From: Curvularia sp. ZM96
Lineage: Eukaryota > Ascomycota > Dothideomycetes > Pleosporales > Pleosporaceae
Length of the DNA: 64,000 bases
Assembly: GCA_022457065.1 (NCBI GenBank)
Contig: JAJGBQ010000003.1
Span: 1,736,001 to 1,800,000 of the forward strand
Reading direction: 5' to 3'
The translations under genes and the position numbers were made by a program. This document shows, in pieces, positions 1-11,400 of the stretch. The notes beneath the pieces were generated by a model. The model had not been told where the DNA came from. It ran no database searches and saw only the letters and a list, made by a program, of their open reading frames with translations. Every line of letters begins with the position of its first letter. Within the stretch, counting starts at the first letter, position 1.

Positions 1-236
1 AGCAGTTGAAATAGTGCGCCTACTGTGTTTACCAATTCGCTTTGTCGAACACACCGCCAGCGTCACCCCCGTACAGCCACCGAGAAACACAACCGACCTT
101 CACTACAACACGCCTTCCCAACGACGAACCGCCCGGGCCTGCGCTCTCACCAACCCTACCACCAACTCTGCCCTTCCCATGGTCGCTCGTACTATGAACC
201 CTCCAGCCTAAATCCTCGCTTTATCGTCCGGAAAGC
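1..236 (+). promoter_or_regulatory. Upstream region / 5' leader of CDC27
   Basis: Pyrimidine- and C-rich sequence leading to the CDC27 start at 237. Open frames run through it but none resembles a protein. I read it as promoter plus 5' leader. No TATA box is evident. Confidence 0.45.
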
Positions 237-2599
237 ATGTCACCCCCGCCAGGCGTCAATGCCCAGCTGCGCCAGCTTGTACACTATCACCTCGACAACG
301 GCTTTGCTGAAAACGCACTGTTCCTTGCAGGCCGCCTGCAGGCACTCGAGCCTCGCAACCCGGATGCAGCGCACCTGCTCGCGCTCTGCAATCTTCGCCT
401 GGGCAGATACAAGGCCGCCTACGACGATGCGCGGGCAAAGGGCATGCACACACAGCATCTGGGATGCGCCTACGTCTTCGCCCAAGCCTGTCTCGCCCTC
501 GGTCGCCATGAGCAGGGTGCTCAGGCCCTGGAGAAGGTGCGCAGTCTGTGGGCAGGACGAAATCATTGGAGTAGGTAGACCATGCCGCTGCCTTCGGCTC
601 CAATTCGCTAACCAGAAACTCAGACAAGCATTCCGAGACCTCGCGGCGACATGTGCCAGACGCAGCAGCATGTTATTGTCTGCTAGGGAAGCTGTATGCC
701 GCTCATGGCGACACCAGGAAAGCCATTGACTACTTTGTCGAAGCGCTCAAGATCAATTCCTTCATGTGGGATGCATTCACCGGCCTATGTGATATTGGCG
801 CCGTCGTCCGCCCGCACAACATCTTCAAAATAACACCCGATATGCTCCCTTTCGTCCCGACACCCGATGTAGACCCTTTCAACACCTCCTCAAGGCAGTC
901 TGGCGATGGTGGGCTTAATTTGGGAGGATCAAGTCTGCTCTCCAAGCTAAACGGACGTGCGACACAACCAAACTCACATAATGATTTTGATACCCCAGTG
1001 TCTAACGGGCAGAATATGCACGACGAACATGTCATGATGGGCGAGACTGGCGGCCCTGTTATGTCACGCGCAGTCACATCAAGAGTCCGTACCAAAACGA
1101 ATCCCGATGGCGATCAAACGGACATTCCTCGCCCTGTATACCAGAACGGACACAAGCGAACCGTCTCTGGTCATTCATTACATCAATCGCAAAACGCACC
1201 CTCACAGCCGTTAGATCCTACTGCAGCGCCGCCACGCCGCAGTGTCAGGCTGCTAAACTCCATTACACAGATCCGCCCGTCAAACCCCAGGCAAGGGGGA
1301 ACATCCAACAAGGAAGCAGAGTCCAAAGAGCGGCGCGAATTACGAAAGGCAAGAGCTGCGGCCCCTAAAGCACGATCGGGAACCACTTCGACGGTAGGAA
1401 GAGTTGTCAGTGGGAACAGAAAACCACATGTTGAGACATCCGAGCAATCTAAACCAGACGGCAGGCCTAACAACGCGGCTGTAGCTCCACCACCGAAAAT
1501 GTCAGCACCGGCCGACACATCCCGAGAGCGAGAGGTCCTAAGCTGGTTGCTAGATTTGCTTCTCAAGATTGGTCTAGGATATCGGCATCTGAGCCGGTAT
1601 GATGCGCCCAAGGCATTGGAAGCATTCTCGGCCGTACCCAAGGCTCAGCGCGAGACGCCATGGGTCCTTGCACAAATCGGCAAAGCGTACTATGAACGCA
1701 CATATTACGCAGAAGCAGGGAGCACATTCCGAAAAATTCGGGAAATGGCACCTTCATCACTGGAGCACATGGAAGTGTATTCAAATACCCTTTGGCAGCT
1801 GAAAGATGAGGTTGCTTTAGGCCATCTTGCCCATACACTTATGGATCAGGATCGACTCTCCCCACAGGCTTGGTGTGCACTCGGCAATGCTAGTTCTTTG
1901 GACCGGCAGCACGATGATGCTGTGAAATGCTTCTCGCGCGCCACACAGTTGGATCCAAAGTTTGCATATGCCTACACATTACAGGGCCATGAACATGTGG
2001 CGAATGAAGAGTTCGACAAGGCTATGGCAGCCTACCGCAACGCTATTAGCGCGGATAACAGGCACTACAACGGCTGGTATGGTCTCGGCAATGTGTACGA
2101 GCGTCTAGGCAAATACGAAGTAGCCGAGAAGCATTATCGGGCGGCGGCAGAAATCAACCAGAACAACGCCATGATTCTTGTTCGAATCGGTCTTGTAAGT
2201 CATTCGTATCTGTTGCTCCGTTCGCTACTGACATTTCTACAGGTTCTGGACCGGATGAAGAAGATTGAGCCCGCCTTGCTGCAGTTCGAGAACGCCATCC
2301 GAATCGACCCACGATCCGTCATGGCTCGATTCCGCAAATCCCAAGTCCTGCTCAAACTCAACGCGCCGCAAGAAGCCCTCAAAGAGCTCCTGTATCTCAA
2401 AGACGCCGCACCAGAAGACCCAAACATCCACTTCCTGCTCGGCAGATGCTACAAGAAGCTGCGAGACCGCTCGAGTGCTATTCGCCACCTAACCATTGCT
2501 ATGAACCTGGATCCAAAGAGCCACGGTGTCATCAAAGAAGTCATGGAGAGCATCGACCAAGAAGACGACGCTGGATGGAGTAGTGAAGACGAGCATTGA
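237..2599 (+). CDS. CDC27: Anaphase-promoting complex subunit 3 (Cdc27/BimA/Nuc2), TPR protein
   Basis: Scaffold TPR subunit of the nuclear APC/C ubiquitin ligase that triggers anaphase. Exons 237-570, 624-2194 and 2243-2599 give 753 aa. Exon 1 carries the N-terminal TPR dimerisation region (LRQLVHYHLDNGFAENALFL). The join at 570/624 restores W-N-K-H-S-E-T followed by PDAAACYCLLGKL, the conserved BimA order. A low-complexity Ser/Pro/Arg linker (about residues 150-400) separates it from a C-terminal superhelix of TPRs (about 420-735), with repeats such as PQAWCALGNASSLDRQHDDA and NGWYGLGNVYERLGKYEVAE. The tail is acidic (EDDAGWSSEDEH). Intron 2 is 48 nt, a multiple of three and stop-free, so its retention would add 16 residues without breaking the frame. 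The family assignment is secure. Intron 1 has a weaker alternative acceptor at 615 that loses the frame. Confidence 0.93.
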
Positions 2600-3406
2600 T
2601 ACGAAAACCTTTTTTTGGCTTTCTCTGCTTGTATCTTTTATTCTTTGACGAACGAACAATCACTTCATGACCTGCATCTGCCCTCATGTCTTGCACTCCA
2701 TGAGATGGACGGCCGCAAAAAAGTTCTCTCACGTCAAACATGACTATCACACATACACATACACACGCAACACCCCCACCACCACTACCCCCTTTTTTGA
2801 TACTTAGCGTGTCTTGTACCTCTTTCTCTTCCTCCCATTCGGCATTTGAGCATCTTAGCTTGGGCATTCTCTGGGCATTTTTTGTGCGGTTCACATTATA
2901 GCATTGGGAAGCGGGTGTGCTAAGGAATTGTACGGCTAACCTGAGGAATGGAAAATAACTAAATGAGTTCTTAATCATTGTTTGCGGTTTTACTTTTTCA
3001 AATAAAGATGAAATATGCCAAGTGTCTCTTGCTACATGGGGATGCGGGAGACATGATGCTGGAGGTTGAGTCCCAGCAATGATATAAGACATGTGATAAT
3101 GATGGGTTTAGCTCGTTGCTGGTAGTGGCAGGCATTGAGTAGTGACGATTTGTATTCCGAGGAAATCCCAGATGCTATAGTGTTTTTTTTTTTTTTGGAA
3201 TGAAGAAGTCGAAGTCGAAGTCGAAGTCGAAGTCGAAGTCGAAGTCAAGTTCAGACACGGTAGAAAGTCTAGTCAATGGATATCAAAAAGAGTATATTCG
3301 CACTACTCTATCAGCTCATTCGAATCTTTGCTCAAACAAACGTCGAATCAACAGTCATGTTCTTTTTATGTCTCATTAACAAAGCTGTAAATCGTGACGA
3401 AGCCTT
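2600..3406. other. Intergenic, convergent 3' ends of CDC27 and CBR1
   Basis: AT-rich 3' flanks of the two converging genes. It holds a 15-nt poly-T run at about 3182-3196 and a hexanucleotide tandem repeat (separate entry). No coding sequence is supported. Confidence 0.6.
3205..3246. repeat. (GAAGTC)7 hexanucleotide tandem repeat
   Basis: Seven perfect head-to-tail copies of GAAGTC are visible directly after a T-run. The repeat is noncoding, lying between the convergent CDC27 and CBR1 3' ends. It is a simple satellite likely to vary in length between strains. Confidence 0.95.
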
Positions 3407-4317
3407 TTAGAAGCAGAAGACCTGATCCTCAAGCTTGCTAACGGGCCTTGCCTTGTCGTAACCCAGGCTCTCTGTCGCCTTCTTCATAGCTGCAACCATA
3501 GGTGGGGGACCGCAGATAAGAATCTTGATATCCTTAGCAGGCGCGGGGAGCTTCTCCTTAATCATATCGGCAGTGACGAAGCCAACGCCGCCAGACCAGT
3601 TCTCCGGCGGGTTGTTCAGAACGTAGTGGACCCTAAACTTGGGGTCCTTTGCAGCCAGACTATCGAGCTCGTCCTTGAGCAGAATATCCTCGGGGTTGAC
3701 GTTGGCAAAGATGAGATCGACTTCGGTCTTGTCACCAGATGCTCGTCCACGCATAATAGCCTTGGCGACCTGCAGCATAGGTGTGATTCCGGTACCGCCG
3801 GCAATCATACCAAAGTGCCTGACCATGTTGGGCGTGTAAACCATGGCGCCCTTGGGGCCCCGGATCTTCATCTTGTCGCCAATCTTCAGTTCAGCAACAT
3901 ACTTTGAGATGTTTCCAGTTGGGTACGACTTGATGAGCAGATCGACATGGCCCTTGTCCTCGTCCGAGGTAATGGGTGTGTACGAGCGGACGACTTCCTT
4001 GGGCTGACCGGGGATCGTGGCGGCGAGAGAAATGTGCTGACCGATAGGCAGACCGAGGATATCGGTAGGACGGGGTAGCTTGAAGCGGTAGATGGCCGTG
4101 TTGTGCGAGAGGACTTCCTTGTGCTCTAGTTCGAATTCCTGAAACTCGGTGGGCTTGAGCACTTTGCGGGGTGCTGGGTTGCGTGGGTCAGCATCAATGC
4201 TTGACTTTTTGGCTGGAAGTGCTTCTTACCACTGCTGCTGCTGGCATACACCAGGTAGCCACCTACGACGGCGACCAAGGCCACCGCAAACGGCAGGAGA
4301 TCCATAATCGATACCAT
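3407..4317 (-). CDS. CBR1: NADH-cytochrome b5 reductase (microsomal/outer-mitochondrial type)
   Basis: FAD enzyme passing electrons from NADH to cytochrome b5 for sterol and fatty-acid desaturation, anchored in the ER or outer mitochondrial membrane. Exons 4317-4230 and 4173-3407 give 284 aa. The 56 nt intron join produces S-A-P-R-K-V-L-K-P-T-E-F, the usual start of the FAD-binding lobe. An N-terminal membrane anchor (LLPFAVALVAVVGGYLVY, residues 7-24) is followed by the FAD motif RSYTPITS (92-99), GGTGITPM for NADH binding (about 155) and CGPPPM (about 250). The protein ends in DQVFCF, as is usual. Length matches fungal Cbr1 (about 280-300 aa). I see nothing missing. The exact membrane (ER or mitochondrial) cannot be told from sequence. 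Confidence 0.95.
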
Positions 4318-5058
4318 TGTTCAAACGCGCGTGGGGAAGACGGGCGTTTAAAAGTCTAGCAGGAATGAGGGAGAGCGGAAACGGTGGGAAGCGCTTGGGA
4401 ATCATGGCTGCCGAAAGTTCGGAGCTACGAAGCCTGCCCCACGAAAGGTATTGAGAGGCGTGATTGGCCGCCGTGGCGAGTTCAACGATTCAGGGACCCG
4501 TTGCGCGTATTAGGGAAACTTGACCCACATCACGTGAGTGCCGTACGACTACGGTGCCCGGGTCTGGTTGCTTGAATTCTCGCATGCGATACGCTGAGTT
4601 CATGTGACGGGCATGTCAGAACCGCGGCGAATGCGGAAGCTTACCGCATGATGCTTGCAGCACCTATTTTCCGACCCGGCGCTATCCGACAGCTTCGATG
4701 CATCGTTGTTTTCCGCGAATATGACATACCAGAAATCCCTTCCATACTCCGGTCCTAGTCACTGGCAGAAACAGACTCCGATTTATATCCGGAGTTAAAC
4801 AATAGTACACGAGCATGGGTAAACGCGATGAACAACAACAATACGCACCGGTATAGTCAAGGATATTGGCGTCTTCACTTGGTATTCGCTACGTTGACCT
4901 GTTCTGCGGTATATTACATTAAAAATATCCCGAGGGCCCAGATTAAGAGGCAGTGTCCCTCGACTCGTCCAAGTATCCAGTACTAGACTTGACGTGTGCT
5001 TTAAGCAAAATCCTGAGCATGCATAGCGCCTGTCACGCAGTTCAGTCCTGCCATGCTT
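4318..5058. promoter_or_regulatory. Upstream region of CBR1 and 3' flank of the UPF0261 gene
   Basis: About 740 bp without a credible gene. It includes the CBR1 promoter, with a TCACGTGA palindrome near 4530 that is a bHLH-type E-box. The rest is the 3' flank of the next minus-strand gene. Confidence 0.45.
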
Positions 5059-6315
5059 TCATTGACCTTTGGGCTCAAGTCCCATCTTTGCAGCCAAAGC
5101 CTCCGCTATATCATGCGCGAATCCCTCGTCGTTGATCGGTCGGTCGTCTTCCACAACATCAATTCCACTTTCTCGAAGCCCGCTCTTAATAGTATCAAAG
5201 AGCACAGCATCGGCATTTGCATCTTCGAATGGTCCTCCGGGTGTTGCAATCATACTAATACCTCCCTTGGGAAGCCAGACTTGTATTTTCTGTGGATTCT
5301 TTGCATGTTTCTTCAGTTGTGTCGCGATGAATTCGCCAACTTGTTTTGCCTCGCTCTCCGACGTCCTCATCAGCGTCACAACTGGATTGTGCTCGTACAG
5401 CTTGCGGTCCTTGTAATGCTCTGGAACAGTGGCCTTGGGACCAAAGTTTGTCATATCTGTTGCACCCATGGAGATGATGTTTGGTATTCCTGCTCTTGCA
5501 GCGGCTTCTAGGCGATGCTCGCCCGCGCTCATAACGCCGCCTGTAATGTGATCGCATATCTCTGTCGTTGTAAGATCAAGCACCGCGTCGAGGCCCTTTT
5601 CCTGCACAAGCCGTTCCATGGCCTTTCCACCATGTCCCGTAGCATGGAAGACATACGTCTCGACGTCGTATCTCGCCTCTAGATATCTTCGAATCGCATC
5701 GACAGCTGGAGTCGTGACACCAAACATTGTGATACCAACGCGTTTCTTCTCGGACTGAGTGACGGCTTTGTTCCTTGATCTGTGTGCATGAGCCATGCCC
5801 GCAATGGCGGCTCCGGCGTTGGTGAGTACCTTTCGAAGGACTTGATTCAAGCCGGCCACATCAACCACGCTGTACATCATTGTGATATCGGTCTCGCCAA
5901 CAACTGGACCTGTGTCGCCACTCGCTATGGTGGAAACAATCAGTTTTGGAAAGCCAATTGGCAAGGCACTCCTCATCACTTCTGCAGCGAGTGATGTGCC
6001 ACCCGAGCCACCCGCACTGACTACAGCATCGCACATGTCCTTTTCAAAAAGACTCTTTACGGCCTTTGTTGCACAACCTGCCATGGCCTTGATGAGCTCG
6101 CCTCGTTGCAGGTTGCCGACTTCTAGCCCATTACCAAAGTCACGGAGTAGTTGCTCCTGGTTGATGTTGATGGCTTCATGCTTTGTGAAGCTACGGCCGA
6201 CATCAATGAGGGCTACATTGGCTTCGTTGCGCTGAATGCTGTCTCGTAAGAAAAGCAATTCTTCTAATTTCGTATCGCAGGTACCAAGGAGTACAACACA
6301 AGGACGAGGAGACAT
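5059..6315 (-). CDS. UPF0261 / Tm-1-like ATP-binding domain protein
   Basis: Single exon of 418 aa if started at the methionine of MSPRPCVVLLGTCDTK. That start puts the first beta strand of the domain at the N-terminus, as in bacterial homologues; an in-frame ATG 45 nt upstream (6360) would add 15 poorly conserved residues. UPF0261 hallmarks are visible: LLGTCDTKLEEL, SAGGSGGTSLAAEV, STIASGDTGPVVGETDI, MFGVTTPAVDAIRRYLEA, FHATGHGGKAMERLV and PKGGISMI near the C-terminus. In plants this domain is the N-terminal half of Tm-1, which is fused to a TIM barrel. Here the TIM barrel is a separate divergent gene starting at 6551. Biochemical role in fungi is not established. A joint metabolic function with its neighbour is inferred from the shared promoter and the fusion in other kingdoms. 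Confidence 0.88.
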   Translation of the reverse strand: MSPRPCVVLLGTCDTKLEELLFLRDSIQRNEANVALIDVGRSFTKHEAININQEQLLRDFGNGLEVGNLQRGELIKAMAGCATKAVKSLFEKDMCDAVVSAGGSGGTSLAAEVMRSALPIGFPKLIVSTIASGDTGPVVGETDITMMYSVVDVAGLNQVLRKVLTNAGAAIAGMAHAHRSRNKAVTQSEKKRVGITMFGVTTPAVDAIRRYLEARYDVETYVFHATGHGGKAMERLVQEKGLDAVLDLTTTEICDHITGGVMSAGEHRLEAAARAGIPNIISMGATDMTNFGPKATVPEHYKDRKLYEHNPVVTLMRTSESEAKQVGEFIATQLKKHAKNPQKIQVWLPKGGISMIATPGGPFEDANADAVLFDTIKSGLRESGIDVVEDDRPINDEGFAHDIAEALAAKMGLEPKGQ

Positions 6316-6550
6316 GCTGACAGAGATGTAGTGGAGATGGGCGTCGTGAGTAGACTCCACGGAATGCTAAGTAGTGGGTCTCGACGATCATTCTCGTGTA
6401 ATACCGCAGACCCCCGCTCGGACAATGTCGTCATCACCCTCGCTCGAACAATCCTTTTTACTAATATAATCTTAGCTTTATCACAGGATCAGAATCAAAA
6501 CAGCTTGATTATTTAGGTTTCCGCAGTGTACCATTTTGAGCATAGCAGTT
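6316..6550. promoter_or_regulatory. Bidirectional promoter between the two Tm-1-like halves
   Basis: Only 235 bp separate the start codons of the divergent UPF0261 and TIM-barrel genes. The stretch is AT-rich towards the plus-strand gene (around 6460-6520, with TTTATCAC containing a GATA-type core). It must carry the promoters of both, which implies co-regulation; that is inference from geometry. Confidence 0.5.
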
Positions 6551-7452
6551 ATGTCGCCTCCAACAGACCGTGCCTCTATCCTTCAAAATCTACGCTCACA
6601 GACCAACAATGGAAAGATCATTGTCGGCGCCGGCGCCGGCATCGGTCTGAGTGCCAAATTTATCGAAGCAGGAGGTGGTGATCTGATTATAATATACAAC
6701 AGCGGACGATACCGAATGGCGGGGCGTGGATCGTTGGCGGGATTAATGCCTTATGGCAATGCAAACGACGTCGTGCTTGAGATGGTAGGTCTAAGATATA
6801 GAAAAAACCACTAAAAAACCATCTACGGACGACTGATGTGCCACAGGCAGGGGAAGTTCTACCCATTGTCAAGTCCACCCCAGTTCTAGCAGGAGTATGC
6901 GCCACAGATCCCTTTCGAGACATGCAGCGCTTCCTCAAGCAACTCAAAGACCTTGGCTTCGCAGGCATACAAAACTTTCCCACCGTTGGCTTGATTGATG
7001 GAATGTTTCGGCAGAATCTGGAAGAGACGGGAATGTCGTACGATGCCGAAGTCGAAGTCGTTCGGATGGCCCGAGAGATGGATCTGCTGACTACGCCATA
7101 TGTGTTCAACGTCGAGGAGGCAAAGAAGATGGCGAGTGCAGGAGCAGATATACTGGTCGCACATATGGGCTTGACGACCTCCGGAAGCATTGGAGCTACG
7201 TCTGGCAAGACCTTGGATGAGTGCGTGAAGTTGATCCAGGAGATTCAGCAGGTGGCATCAGGTATTAAGAGCGATGTAATTATCCTGTGCCATGGAGGTC
7301 CAATTGCGAAGCCAGAAGATGCAGAGTATGTCATTAGTCGGACGAAGGGCGTGCATGGCTTCTATGGTGCAAGCTCCATGGAGAGGTTGCCTGTCGAGGA
7401 AGCTATTACCAATATTACCAAGACATTCAAGGGAATAAGATCGAGCTCATAG
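6551..7452 (+). CDS. PEP hydrolase-like TIM-barrel protein (Tm-1 C-terminal-like)
   Basis: Exons 6551-6784 and 6847-7452 (62 nt intron, phase 0) give 279 aa. The join makes NDVVLEM-AGEVLPIVKSTPV. Conserved barrel segments are GKIIVGAGAGIGLSAKF, DLIIIYNSGRYRMAGRGS, VLAGVCATDP, GIQNFPTVGLIDG, VAHMGLTTSGSIGA and a final FYGASSMERLPVEEAI. They match the PEP-hydrolase-like family (a TIM barrel related to phosphoenolpyruvate mutase-type folds) that forms the C-terminal half of plant Tm-1. The start ATG 6551 sits just before MSPPTDR. The gene is divergent from the UPF0261 gene, and OXP1 follows 1 kb downstream in the same direction. The family name is historical and the substrate is unknown. Confidence 0.88.
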
Positions 7453-8453
7453 GTTCAGGCGCGTAGTCAGAGACAAATAAGGGTTTCACAATTGATACAA
7501 TCAGGCAAACTTTGTGTGCTTTGTCTTTCTGGGCCATTGAAGTGTCTGTTACGATATGCGTGCTGTGATGATCTGCAAACTAGGATAGTGACCAAACTGT
7601 GATCGCCTAATCCCCGAAAGTCAAATTCCGAAATCTTGCTTGGAGAGGAAGTATATCTTGTGCTTTTTGTCGCTCTCGCGGACTTACGACCTTCGCTCCG
7701 GAGGCTTAGAGTCGCGCTTACGGAGCCGGTTCAGCAGTGCTGTGAACTACGAGGCGGAATGCATATCATTATGATTTGCACTAGTCGACACACTGACATG
7801 CTCACTGTTGAGTCTCTCGGTGATGAATCATATAGTATTGTCCAGATCTACTTTGCCGTACCAATTTTGTTCCTGTCTGCCGCTCAAATTTGGTCTCTAT
7901 GGAGGGTATACCGCCAACACTATATAATACCCATATAGATATCGTATCTAGACAATGAGATTTGACAAGGGAAGAATATTGGAGATGATAGGTACTTATC
8001 TTTTGCGGACCGTAACAGACACTTATCATTATGAACCGAGTGCAGAGCAGTGGACTTTCGATTACCAATACGACTATCGTGTTATCCTATCGCGCAAGAG
8101 TCGCAAAAGAACCACCAACATCCCTGCACATGCAGAAAAGGCCCACTACCATCGGAACTGATGTGGGCAGTTATCCGAGCATATGCCATGGATTCTGTCT
8201 GTCAAAATAATGACGCGATAAAGATGACAAAAGCTGCCGCGGGGTAGTAGCACCAAGTACCCCACTTGGAGCTCTTGCTCGACGGGTATATCCGATGCTG
8301 CACGTCTTCTACACAGCATTGGATCCAGCACCCTTGTTTGCTTGTCTTGGGGCTTCCTCTATCCCATTCATTAATCAATGGTTCTCGAACACCCATAGTT
8401 CCTTGAAAATTCCTAGGATTTCTCCTGACGCAGCGTAAAGTTCAGCCATCAAC
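7453..8453 (+). promoter_or_regulatory. Intergenic, upstream region of OXP1
   Basis: One kilobase of AT-leaning sequence between two plus-strand genes. Short open frames have no coding character. I see only terminator flank and the OXP1 promoter. Confidence 0.45.
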
Positions 8454-11400
8454 ATGGCGGAGCCAAAGATTACACAGCGGGGAATCCGCATCGCCATTGA
8501 TGTACGCAGTGTTCTGACATGAACTGGCTATGCATAATTGCTGATCATGTAGCGTGGCGGTACTTTTACAGACTGCGTGGGAAACCCCGGTACGGGCAAG
8601 ATGGAAGACGATGTCCTCATCAAGCTGCTTTCCGTCGACCCGTCCAACTACGATGACGCGCCACTCGAAGGCATCCGTCGCCTCCTTTCCAAGTTCACTG
8701 GCACTGAGATCCCCCGCGGACAGCCGCTGGACACGTCCAAGATCGAAAGCATACGCATGGGCACAACGGTGGCGACCAATGCACTGCTGGAGCGCAAGGG
8801 TGAGGATATCGCCATGGTGGTGACAAAAGGCTTCAAGGACTGTCTCGAGATTGGTAACCAGAGTCGGCCCAACATTTTCGCCCTGGATATCCGGAAGCCA
8901 GAGGTGCTCTACAAAAAAGTTGTCGAAATTGACGAGCGCGTCACACTGGAAGACTATGCCGAAGACCCTGAAAGACATCAAACTAAGGCAGCGAGCATTG
9001 AAGAGGCTGGAGCTGATGCTGAATTGGTCAAAGGACTGTCGGGAGAGACCGTGCGCATATTGCAACGACCCCAGGAGAATGCGATCAGAAAGCAACTCCA
9101 AGATGTATATGATAGTGGATTGAGGAGTATAGCAGTTTGCTTGATGCATGGCTACACATACCCGAAGCATGAAGCGCTCGTAGGCAAGATTGCCCGAGAA
9201 ATCGGGTTTGAACATGTCAGCTTAAGCCATGAACTCATGCCCATGATCAAGCTGGTTCCGCGAGCAACTTCTGCATGCGCAGACGCGTACCTCACCCCCG
9301 CTATACGAAAGTACATTGATGGCTTCTCCAAGGGGTTTGAAGGCGGTCTTGGTACTAAAAGCGTAAAGCGCGAAGCGGGTTCCAAGGGCGCACGATGCGA
9401 ATTCATGCAGTCCGACGGAGGTCTGGTAGACGTTGATATGTTCTCGGGTCTTAAAGCCATCCTTTCAGGGCCTGCTGGCGGTGTTGTAGGCTATGCGCTG
9501 ACGTCCTATGACCCACAGACCAAGATACCTGTTATTGGATTTGACATGGGAGGCACCAGTACCGACGTCAGCCGATATGGTGCTGGACGATACGACCACG
9601 TCTTCGAGACTACTACGGCTGGAGTCACTATCCAGTCACCACAGCTCGATATCAACACAGTTGCGGCTGGTGGTGGATCGCGTCTTTTCTGGAGGAATGG
9701 CCTTTTCGTCGTTGGACCAGAATCAGCAAGCGCACATCCTGGCCCAGCATGCTACCGGAAAGGTGGTCCGTTGACTATCACGGACGCAAACCTGTTCCTC
9801 GGCCGTCTACTACCCGACTTCTTCCCTAAGATCTTTGGCAAAAATGAGGACGAAGGTCTGGACGCAGAAGCCAGCGAGAAGCTATTCAAGGAACTAGCAG
9901 AGCAGATCAACAAGGAGATTGCTGGAGGCAATAAGGAAAAGGAGATGTCATTGGACGATATTGCAAACGGTTTCATCAAAATCGCAAACGAGACCATGAC
10001 GCGACCCATTCGTAGCTTGACCGAGGCGCGAGGCCACGATACCTCGAAGCACCGACTCGCGACCTTTGGTGGTGCTGGTGGGCAGCATGCAGTTGCCATA
10101 GCCGAAGCACTTGGTATCTCACAGATTCTCGTCCACAGATACTCATCGGTACTTTCTGCTTATGGCATGGCCCTCGCTGACGTCGTCGATGAAAGGCAAG
10201 AACCAGAGTCGAAGGTTTGGTCTGATGAGAAGGATGTGAGGGAGTACCTGCAGGCCAAGATGGCAGATTTGAAGAGCAAATCTACCGCCACCCTAAAGGA
10301 GCAAGGTTTCGACGAAGACCACATTCATTTTGAAGAGTACCTTAACTTGCGCTACCGAGGGACTGAGTCAGCGCTCATGATTATCAAACCAACCAAAGAT
10401 GAAGCAGAAAAAGAATACGGTGGCGACGAGTGGGCGTTTGGTAAAGCTTTCGTCAAGCAGCATGAGCAAGAGTTTGGATTCACGCTGCCAGACCGCGATA
10501 TCATCGTGGACGATGTCAGAGCACGAGGAATCGGAAAGACGTTTGAAGGATTGGAAAAGACCGTAGATCAGCAGCTGAAGGAGGTGAAGCCCAAAGATCT
10601 CTCAGGCGATACAAAGCGTTATGATACGCGCAAGGTGTTCTTCGAAGGTGGCCGACAAGACACCTCCGTGTACAAGCTTGAAGACTTGGAGGTCGGGGAT
10701 CGCTTGAAGGGCCCAGCCATCATTGCAGACGGCACACAGACTATCGTTGTCACTCCCGGTGCCACTGCTCTCGTCATCAATACGCATGTCGTGATAAACA
10801 TTGGTGAGAGCGAAGATCAAGACAAGCAGATCGGCACAAAAGAGGTGGATCCAATTTTGCTCAGTATCTTTGCTCATAGGTTCATGGCTATTGCCGAGCA
10901 GATGGGTCGCGCACTGCAAAAGACGAGTGTATCTACCAACGTCAAAGAGCGATTGGACTATTCTTGCGCTCTTTTCGATGCAGAGGGCGGATTGGTCGCA
11001 AACGGTAAGTCGGATACTTGCGAAAATTGACAACACTAACGCACATGTAGCGCCCCATCTCCCTGTCCATCTCGGAAGCATGTCAACCTGTGTCCGCAAA
11101 CAAGCAGCCATCTGGAAAGGCAAGCTCAAGAAAGGCGACGTCCTAGTCTCTAACCACCCCATGTTTGGAGGCACACATCTGCCAGATATCACTGTGATTA
11201 CGCCAGCTTTCAGTGGCGACAACATCATTTTCTATGTTGCTTCTCGCGCACATCATGCTGATATCGGCGGTATTCTTCCTGGTTCAATGCCCCCAGCCTC
11301 CAAGGAGCTCTACCAAGAAGGCGCGGCTATCAAATCGGAGAAGCTCGTATCAGAAGGCCATTTCAACGAAAAGCGCATCACGGAGCTACTGCTCGACGAA

